A stretch of 64,000 bases of DNA, from positions 63,860,001 through 63,924,000 of the forward strand of contig NW_026947489.1 of the NCBI RefSeq assembly GCF_034190915.1, given 5' to 3'. Positions 55,936 through 64,000 of this stretch are shown here, piece by piece (positions within the stretch are counted from its first letter, which is position 1; each line of letters begins with the position of its first letter). The translations under genes and the position numbers were made by a program. This stretch comes from Cavia porcellus. Taxonomy: Eukaryota > Chordata > Mammalia > Rodentia > Caviidae. Under the pieces are notes generated by a model. The model made no database searches and was not told the DNA's origin. It was given only the letters and a program-made list of their open reading frames with translations.

Positions 55936-57751
55936 TTTTTATAGGCGGGGGAGGGATATTGGGTATAAGCAAGATACTCTTTAGCTTTGCATAGAGTCAA
56001 ATTGGGGCAAATTCACAGGACAATTGTGCTGTTAGCCTACTAAGGCAAGACATTTGTCTCTGTTTCAGATGGAGCAGGAAGTCAGTACTGGCAGTTACGC
56101 CTTGGGTGATGAGAGTTAGTGTTTGTTTTACAGAGGTTTCAGTGGTGTGCTGGCAGCTACACCAGAGGGCATGGAAGTATAGAGTAATCTAGCTAAATGT
56201 GATACCTAAACATGCCTTTGACCTAAGATATTTTTAGTGCAATACATCATCACATAACCTTCCTAGTGTCACAGAGACCATATAGGCTTTTTCCCCAAAA
56301 TTTAAATAATTCAGCCATAGTCAGAAATAATTAGATTTATTTCTTGACCACTTCTGGAAAATATTTGCCAGAATCATTATGTTTAAGGGAAGGTGTCCTT
56401 GTTACCTATTTCTAAATTAAGGAGTTGGTCTGCTTGTACATGCAAGTCCATTGTTATATATTGAGAGAGATTGGAAGATAGATTCTAGCCTTGTAGCAGG
56501 TGGATACAGAAAAGGTTCTATAAAAACTTTTAGGCATGTAATGTTTTTTCACTTTTTGAAATGAATCAGGCAATAGAACCAAAGAACCACAAAACTTAGA
56601 GCTTGAGAGACATTATTATATTTGTTATGGCCTTTTTAAAATTACAATTTAATACTAATGTTTAATTTCAGACTTTCTCTACTAAGAGAGATCTACACAT
56701 ATTTCTTAAAGAACATAACCAAATCTAACTTTTAAAATCATAATTAAAATGATATGTTGCAGTATTCTCAACAAATCGAGGATGAGAATTCCCAGAAAAT
56801 GACATTAAGCATATGACTCCCAGCAAACCGTATGCAGAACATTGGCTCATTGTCAGGTTGCCAGGGTCTTATTGGAAGACAGAGTCCACAATTTCACCAC
56901 ACAAGAAAAAAGTTTTCCAGAACTCAAGCATTGAACTTGAGGCCTGGGGGGTGGGACCAGCTGCAACAGGGACTTTTTACCAGATACAGAATGTTCCATG
57001 CTCTTCTTTGCTGTCTCCTATTTGTGAGTTGACTTGGTGTTTGACCTCAGCATGGGGCTGGCCTGTGACAAGAGTGATCTTTCCACCAGGGAGTAATTAA
57101 GTGCTTGAATCTGAATGTTGGTCCTTCTCCTGCACTCTATGCAAAATGGTTAGAATGAGCTTTGTGAGCCTGGATGGAAAGAAGACCGGTCCTTTCTTTT
57201 AAAATTATAAAATACTCTCAAAGAAACAAAAACCAAAGTGTTCTCTTTGATCATTGTGAAGTAATTAGCAAAGGCTATGGAAGTGTAGAACACAAACATT
57301 TGTATCAGAGTACATAGAGTTTTAAGACATTGGCTACTGAGATGCAAGTTGAGCGTTGATTTTAACACAGCTCCTTTTGTAGCTGAGGAAGACTTCTTTT
57401 TCAGTCCTTGGTAGTTCATATACCCTTTTCCCTTGCCACTTAACCCCTCTATGTTTGTCGTAGATACTGGGAGGCAACATAGACTGGTGACAAATGGACA
57501 TTGTACAGTTATAAGAAATTAAGGTTGACTGTCATTGGAGCATTTCAGCAGATGATGAAAATATAAACCCAATTAAACTGGACTCCATGGGATTATGGGG
57601 GAAAGGAAAAGGGAAATCATTCCTGGCATTTTTAATTGTTCCATACATATTTGCTGACTAAAAGCCTTTCACTCACTAATAAGAGAATCTATCATGTGCT
57701 TTAGACTGAGGCCAAGACTAGTAAAAAAGCTAAAAAATAGAAAATACTAAT

Positions 57752-58075
57752 GAGGGGAGTGGGGTATAGCTCAGTGGTAGCATTATCAAGCTTGTTCAAA
57801 GTCCTTCGGCACCACACTGAAAGGGAAATAACAGATGTATGTTTTAAAAGTGAAAAAGGAGCAAGGTATTGTGACACACTCCTGTAATCCCAACACTCTG
57901 GTGGAGGCTGAGGCAGGAAAATTGCTACAAATTTGAGTTCAAGACAAGCCTGGGTTACAGAGCAAGTTTAAAGCTAATTGGCTATATAATACAGTGGGAC
58001 CCTGTTAGAAAGAATGAGTGGGGAAAGAAGGAGGAAGAGAAGAAGGAAGAAGTTAGGGAGGAAAGAAACAGGCAG
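57752..58075 (+). mobile_element. ID-like SINE then B1 with purine-rich tail
   Basis: GGAGTGGGGTATAGCTCAGT (57755-57828) and CAAGGTATTGTGACACACTC to GACCCTGTTAG (57863-58010); AGGA-rich tail to 58075. Confidence 0.7.
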
Positions 58076-58302
58076 GCGGGAAGGAGATTAACATTTACTA
58101 AGCATCCACTGTGCCGGATAGTTTACATAGATGTTGATGTAATATACATTCAAGTTCCATGGGGTACGGTTTGCTGGAGTCAGTGTGGATTTGTGTCCTG
58201 CCCTTTGCTCACATTGTGCAACCGTGGCTCACGACTGTCATAGTTGTTAGTGAGAGACCTAATGTTTTCTGAGTTGTATGTTTAAATGCACTTTTTCACC
58301 AG

Positions 58303-58392
58303 GGAGTTAACTCAGCAGCACAGTGCCTGCCCAGCAAGCATGAGGTCATAAGTTTGATCCCAGTACCAGAAACAAAGCAACAAACAAGCGAA
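58303..58392 (+). mobile_element. Older ID SINE
   Basis: CAGGGAGTTAACTCAGCAGC, CAGCAAGCATGAGGTC, GATCCCAGTACC and an AAACAAAGC-type tail. Confidence 0.65.
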
Positions 58393-58607
58393 CTTTTTCC
58401 TTCTCCTGCAGTAGCACCCTTTTAAACTTAAGTTTCTTGGGGACATAGAACATTTTTTCCCTTAAGTATCTCCTTGCGTGTAGTAATTTTCTCTGTACTC
58501 TCTGGAGTTACTACTTATAATAATTTACATAAATTCTTTTTCCTATTCACCATCATGCCATTATTAGTGATCTCAAAGCCAATAAGCTTCCTGTCATTTC
58601 ACCTGAA

Positions 58608-58692
58608 ATTTTTTTTTTGATATGGGGAATTAATCTCACAACCTCACACTTGCCAGGCAGGTACTTTGCCACTGAGCTATATCCCTGGCCCT
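58608..58692 (-). mobile_element. Older ID SINE, antisense
   Basis: TTAATCTCACAACCTCACAC and CACTGAGCTATATCCCTGGC. Confidence 0.65.
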
Positions 58693-59739
58693 CACCTTAA
58701 ATTTTTAAGATTCTGTAGACAGTGCTTTATTCTTGACCTTTGGGTTTACCCATCCCTATTGCTAAGTTTTCATTCTGTAACTCAGTGGCTCTTGAAGCTA
58801 GATGTGTTATTACAAAGAGCTGCCCCGGACTATCATTTTTCTATAAATGAAATCAGTTGGCTTTTAACAGGGCTCTGTTTGGCAGCCAAGCAGTTTGACT
58901 TGGTTCCTTCAGCTCTGACCTTGTTTATTCACATAAATGCCTGCTTGTCTCCTGCTGCTCAGGTCTGTATTTGAGACAGGATCTTGGTTTTTAGAGCTGC
59001 TCTTTAATGATAGTTTGTTTCAAGGAGTAATTATAAGGAAGCCTTACTTCCCTTCTGATTTCTTAGAGAAAATGATTCCAAATGTTCAAAAGCAACGACA
59101 GTGGCAAATTGTCTGATGATTTGAGATTTGCTGTGAGGCAGTAGCAGCCACACACCTGAAGTTTATGGAAAAAGCAATGGTCTTCCTGGTACCCAGCCAC
59201 ACAGAAATGAGTGGTGTCGTGTATTTGTAATACCATCCAGCACACAATGGGCTGAATGGAGTACAAAAGAGGTTTTAATCATTTGAAAGGGGCACAGATG
59301 CAACTGAAATTCAAGCTGTTTTAATCACAAACCCAAGGTTAAGTCACAACGAATTTTGAATTTTGAAAGGTGTGCCAGAGAGACTATCAATCCAAACACT
59401 TGTGTACATGAGAAAACTATAGATTGTTTAAGGTAGCACAGAATTTTCATCTTGAATTTAATGTACATGGGGTGTCCTTCCAGGACCCCAGATGTAAAAG
59501 AACTTGATTTAGATGGGCTACCACATTTCAGATCCAAAAAAAATAGAATACATGAGCTATCGATTTTTTTCTTTAAAATAATTAGCTTTGTAGATTCATA
59601 GACAATATTCAATTAAATGGTAAAGATTTCACATTGATTTTATTTTCACTAAGTTAATTTATAAGTTGATTTTCAGTTGTTAACAGTTCATTTACTTATT
59701 CCTGGGTCAGTTAAGTTGCCACAGGTATCTTCCCTGCCC

Positions 59740-60400
59740 CCTAAGATCTAAGAAGAGCACAGCTTTAAATATTGTGAGAGTTAGCCTGAGATGGCCTTTG
59801 ACTTCTTTAGAAAGATTGCGTGATAAAACTTCCCCCACCATTTCTGAGCAGTCTACCTTAGGAGGAATATTCGTGCAGAGAGCAATCTATCATTATTGAA
59901 TCAGGCCCGGAGTCTGAGGTCCATTCTGAGTCACTGTGAATACAGCTCTAGTATTGGTTGGTCCCCAGGGAAACTGGTGGTTAAATACTGTGAGAATCTT
60001 TATCAGACAGGAAATGACAACTCATTAAAATACTAACCGTTAAGCCTGTTTAGATCACTGCCTAGGGGATGGGAAGGAAAATTTAACCCTATGATGTTTG
60101 ACTAAAGTGCACATTTCTAAAAACAGAATGATTTACAAGGTTGTTACCAAGAAAGGGAATTGCAAGTTGAGCTTGTAGCTGAACTCTTACCACACTGAAG
60201 CAGATGGGCGCGAAATGAGAGGAGGCCTGGGAGGACAGGTCACTGCTAGCCTTAAATGTAAAACTCCTTCTAAGAAGAGCTGTTGGCTTCGGTTAGCAGT
60301 ATTTTCAGTTTAAGCCTCCATCCACTTCTGTGCTCTTTCCTAGACCAAATCTCAAATGATAGAATTTTCTGGAGCCAGAGAATAAATTTGATTTGTAGAC
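59740..60400. promoter_or_regulatory. Candidate conserved regulatory block with AP-1 site
   Basis: About 660 bases of unique, moderately GC-rich sequence inside the intron before the last VMP1 exon. It holds TGAGTCA at 59927-59933, a CCAAT-box complement (ATTGG) near 59956, and no SINE. In mammals the MIR21 promoter and enhancers, which are AP-1 and STAT3 responsive, lie in a late VMP1 intron, so this is a positional candidate only. Confidence 0.3.
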
Positions 60401-60514
60401 TTGCATACATTCACCCACATTCAGTCAAAACCATTCATAAATATTCCTGATATTTATTTGGAATACAAATAAATACTATAACTGGGCACAGGATTTTGGG
60501 ATGAGTGTGTGTGT

Positions 60515-60635
60515 GCCCATGTGTGATTCTAGGGATCAAACCAAGGTCTTGCAATACTTCAGCCCCAGTGCTTTTTACTTTATTTTGAGATTCAGTCTCA
60601 TTGAAATGCACAGACCACCTTCAAACTTGAGATCC
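60515..60635 (-). mobile_element. ID plus truncated B1, antisense
   Basis: TCTAGGGATCAAACCAAGGT (ID) and TTTTGAGATTCAGTCTCATT (B1). The GT repeat at 60504-60520 marks the tail. Confidence 0.6.
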
Positions 60636-60995
60636 TCCAGCTGAGCATAGCAGTGCACACCTGAGACCCAGCACTGTGGGAGGTTGGGACAGGAGGATCT
60701 CAACTTAAGGCCCATTCTAGGCAACTTAGCAATTTAGTGAGACACTTTTTCAAAATGAAAAATAAAGGGGAGATATTGTGGGATATAGCTGAGTACAAAG
60801 GCCCTTCCTTGGTTTAGTCCCCAGAGATGCTACACACACACAAAACAAAATAAAATAAAATAAAAATAAAAATATTCCAAGCATGATGGCACATGCGTGT
60901 ACTCCCAGCTGTTCAGGAGGTTGAGACAGGAGGACTGCAAATTCAAGCGTTTCCTGGGTAATTTAGTGAGACGTTGTCTCAAGATTTTTTTTTTT
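60632..60995 (+). mobile_element. B1+ID dimer followed by B1
   Basis: GAGCATAGCAGTGCACACCT (B1), GTGGGATATAGCTGAGTACA (ID), A-rich microsatellite, then AAGCATGATGGCACATGCGT (B1, 60873-60985). Confidence 0.7.
60830..60875. repeat. (AC)n and (AAAAT)n microsatellite
   Basis: ACACACACACA then AAATA repeats; tail of a B1+ID dimer. Confidence 0.8.
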
Positions 60996-61213
60996 TCACT
61001 CAGTTTCAGAATTTATTTATTTACATCATCAATAGAAAGTAGTCATAAAAATGCTTGTTACATTTGGTTTTAGAAATGATAGAAAATAAAAAAAATTGGT
61101 ACAGTTGTGTCACACAATTTTGGAAGGCAGATTTATGTTTTCACATCAAAGACATCCAATATACAATGCCGATAGACACCTAAACAGTGGGTGACAAAGG
61201 GTACATGATGTGG

Positions 61214-61298
61214 GCATGTATGTATGTATGTATCTGGTACCAGGAATTGAACTCAGAACCTTGCACTTGCCAGGCAGGCACTGTGTATCCCCACTACG
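61214..61298 (-). mobile_element. Older ID SINE, antisense, with GTAT-repeat tail
   Basis: (GTAT)n at 61214-61232, then GGTACCAGGAATTGAACTCA and a shortened CTGTGTATCCCCA end. Confidence 0.65.
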
Positions 61299-61549
61299 AT
61301 ATGGCCATTTTAACGTCTTTGCCATTACTTATTTTAGGGCAAATACCAGTCTGGTAGAAATAGTTCCAAACATAAAAGGTACCTAAAGTAAACATTAGAC
61401 CTTAACCAATAAAACGAGCTACATGTTCACATGAAGAAAAGAGCGTACAAGCCACTAAGAATGTAAGTGCAAAAGCAGCTGCAAACTAAAAAGCATATAA
61501 ACACTTATTTGAATTTGATGCTTGAGCTGCATGGTCACTGTCATCCTTA

Positions 61550-61822
61550 TTTTTTGGTGGTGGTACTGGGAATTGAACCCCAGGAACTCCACACTGACTA
61601 AGATACATCGCAGCTCTTTTTAAAGTCTTTATTTTGAATCCCAGACTTAGTGGTATATGTCTGTAACCCCAACATTGGAAAGCTAATACAGGAGGACTGC
61701 CAGGTTCCAGGCCAGTCTGTGCAACATTGTGAATTCAAGCTACCCAAGCTTGAACTTGTGTCTTCCTGCCTCAGTCTCCCAGAGTGCTGGGATTATAGGT
61801 GTGTACTACCATGCCCAACTGA
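61550..61822. mobile_element. ID (minus), B1 fragment (plus) and B1 fragment (minus)
   Basis: GGTACTGGGAATTGAACCCC (61562-61618, minus); CTTAGTGGTATATGTCTGTA (61640-61735, plus); CTTCCTGCCTCAGTCTCCCA (61740-61820, minus). Confidence 0.6.
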
Positions 61823-61907
61823 CAATCACTTTCATGATTATAAACCTGTAGACCTTTCGTTGTTATTTGAATTAGCATGAGAACTATATTTGTAAGATGC
61901 CACCAGT

Positions 61908-61995
61908 GGGCCAGGGATTTAGCTCAGCGGCATAAGCGCTCACCTGGTAAGTGCAAGGTTGTGAGTTCGATCCCTGGTACCAAAAAAATGATAAT
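61908..61995 (+). mobile_element. Older ID SINE
   Basis: GGGCCAGGGATTTAGCTCAG, loop ACCTGGTAAGTGCAAGG, end TTCGATCCCTGGTACC plus A tail with AAT repeats. Confidence 0.8.
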
Positions 61996-62619
61996 AATAA
62001 AGTACCATCAGTAGTCTAGTTCAGAAGATTTCTGTTATGCTTACTGGGTTATTGTAGTGGTACATTAGACCCTTTTCTACTCTTTTACAAGTTTTTAGGA
62101 ATCTGATCATACCTCGAGATTATTTAGACCTTAATTAATCATTGAGGAATGTTAAGTAACTCAGTCTTAAAGTATTGAGCAAAAAAAAAAAAAAACCAGC
62201 CTTTTTGTTACGGAAAAGGTTTATTGCCCTATATCCTTCCTTTTAGGAGCCCATGTTTATATGTTTTTTAGAAAGGTGAATATAACTGACCTGCTCACAT
62301 TCATGGTAAAAATACTCAAAAGAGTAGTTGAAACGGAGCAAAGCTTGGATTAAAACTTACTCCGAGCACCTGTATAATATTCTTAGGTTTAGCATTTCTA
62401 TACTGAAGCCCTAGCCTAAGTATATGCTCTTTGTATAGAACCAAACAGGATAAAATACATATAATCTTTAAGTTCATTCCTGTGTTCTTGAGTATTCATG
62501 AAGATCCATTAGCACAAAACACACCTGACTAAAAACCCAAACAGAATCAGAATCAGTTTAAGAAAATTTCCGATCTTCTCAGGAAGTTTTGTTTGTATTT
62601 TTGTTGTTCTATTTGGGGA

Positions 62620-62740
62620 TGGGGGATTGAGACAGGGTCTCACTGTGTAACTCAGGCTGGCCTTGAACTCACTGTGTAGCTGGGCTGCCCTCAGCCTCCC
62701 CAGTATTGGGATCACACACGTGTACCACCATACCTGGTAT
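62620..62740 (-). mobile_element. B1-like SINE
   Basis: GATTGAGACAGGGTCTCACT, CTCAGGCTGGCCTTGAACTC, CACACACGTGTACCACCATA. Confidence 0.8.
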
Positions 62741-64000
62741 GAAAATTTCATATCTTCTAATAGCAGAACCTAGTTTAATGACTGGCTCTCTACAATGAAA
62801 AGGCTATTCAAAGTAAATCAGATGCTGTATTTTTTATACACTGGATGGTAAAGGAGCTTCAAGATGTTCACAATTTGAAAAGGAATCCCTTGAAACACAG
62901 GAGTAATAATGACTGATGAATTCTAGGCATGCTTGGAGTGGGTGTATTCTGTATTAACCCACACATGAAAATGTATGCATTGTGAAAAGCAGGAGTAATC
63001 ACCTCACCCACTCTGTATGACCTCTGCCAACTGTGATGCTCCCTGGGGAACATTCTCCAGCTCTCAGAGTGCAGAGAGTGATACAGACCTTTACAGTGTG
63101 GGAATAGGAAGCAAGTTTAAGGTACAGATTTCTTATCAGATATGTAATTTCCAGAAGCAGCAGGGTCACATATACATTAAAAACTGGAAAAATAATAAAT
63201 TTTGTTTGCATGTTGATTGGGGTTCTTGACCAAATTTTGCCTATATAATATTTTAGATGAATTTTTAAACAGCAAAGAAGTTTGTCCTGAATCTACTCTA
63301 AGAGATTCTCGTGCATGTAAAGCTGGGGAACCATTGTGCCCATGAAACTATGATTTTGAGCCTTGAGTAGATTTGGAGCTTTGTGGATTTTCTCCTCCTT
63401 TTTTTTGTTTTGTTTTGTTTTTGTTTAATCAAAGGAAGCTTTTTGTCCTTTTGAAAAATTAGTGACAAATATGCCATAACTTGTATTATTTTGTTGAAAG
63501 TTTATTTTTTGATGTTATATTTGTGCCAAGAATAAAAACACCAAGATGCTACCCACAAAGATTTTTCTACCCACCATGCAGAAGTTTTGCAATAAGGAAA
63601 AGTAAATGAAACTTTCTTTTTTTCTTATTTGAAGATGTCCTCACCTACATTTGGTTTCAGCATATTTTAGTCCAGTGGTTCTTCATGTTTGTTCTCCAAC
63701 ATTGTGTTTTGTAACACAAAACTCGTGGTTCCTTGAACTTAACTTTTTCAAAACCTAATGGCAGGTCGTCCCTGTCACACACTTGCTGAGGATTGAAACA
63801 CATGCATAGCCAGGTGCACACTGTTGCTCTGAATTAATGCCTTTCAGAGAGTGACATTTACCTGAAATACTTTCCCAAGCCAGCTGTAAAAAGCCATTGG
63901 ACTGTGATGCAAGTTTTCCCTCTCCCTGGTCCCCTAATGTGTGTGTACTTTAAGTTAATCTTCAATGTCAAAATGAATTCTTGCTTCTGGACTGCTGCTG

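Larger units (their letters stand above)
50956..64000 (+). other. VMP1: VMP1 intron preceding the last coding exon (5' part)
   Basis: The donor is at 50956 and no acceptor-exon pair encoding the VMP1 C-terminus is visible to 64000, so the intron exceeds 13 kb. SINEs are dense to about 55.9 kb, then sparse. Repeat-poor stretches are 55935-57750, 58700-60510, 60990-61230, 61300-61550, 62000-62620 and 62750-64000. No miR-21 hairpin sequence is present; it is expected further downstream. Confidence 0.88.

Noticed and set aside
63673..63740. Possible hAT end (CCAGTGGTTCTTCATGTTTG)
   Set aside because: The start resembles CAGTGGTTCTCAA ends of Charlie-type elements, but no matching opposite end or interior was recognised.
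50956..64000. Last VMP1 coding exon and MIR21 hairpin
   Set aside because: Neither a segment encoding the VMP1 C-terminus nor the TAGCTTATCAGACTGATG core of miR-21 is present up to base 64000.

Overview
The window is mammalian nuclear DNA, almost certainly from a rodent. It is AT-rich and intron-dominated, with no operons and no bacterial signals. It is crowded with two rodent-type short interspersed repeats: B1-like elements with the internal ~30-bp duplication, and tRNA-Ala-derived ID elements. Many are joined as B1+ID dimers (the B1-dID arrangement known from non-murid rodents), so a squirrel-, beaver-, dormouse- or hystricognath-related species fits better than mouse or rat. I cannot name the species; beaver is only a guess.

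The one gene supported is VMP1 (vacuole membrane protein 1), on the + strand and incomplete at both ends. Five coding exons are read at 9729-9896, 16199-16330, 42261-42341, 46538-46654 and 50894-50955. Each has a canonical AG acceptor and GT donor, and together they give 186 consecutive codons plus two bases. They cover the middle of the protein: the VTT/DedA-like membrane core with its two characteristic loops and the acidic stretch between them. By homology to the 12-exon human gene they are exons 7-11. The upstream exons and the last coding exon are outside the window, as is the MIR21 hairpin that follows VMP1 in mammals.

Layout: 1-9728 is the end of the preceding intron. It holds two blocks of unique sequence and an ancient L1 at 5430-7260 that was itself hit by a hAT element and a B1. 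9897-16198 holds a MaLR-type LTR broken by an ID and by a small inverted-repeat element. 16331-42260 is a 26-kb repeat-rich intron with a solo LTR, an L2 relic and an 800-bp unique island at 29360-30180. 42342-46537 and 46655-50893 are short introns. 50956-64000 is the start of the intron before the last exon; from about 56 kb it alternates repeats with long SINE-poor stretches that may hold regulatory DNA for VMP1 and MIR21.

The most informative unusual material is the young ID subfamily (distinct 3' extension, TGC loop, clean target-site duplications), several rearranged SINE copies, and the unique islands carrying AP-1 consensus sites. No other protein-coding gene, rRNA, functional tRNA or CRISPR array is supported; the many short open frames lie in introns, often across antisense SINEs.
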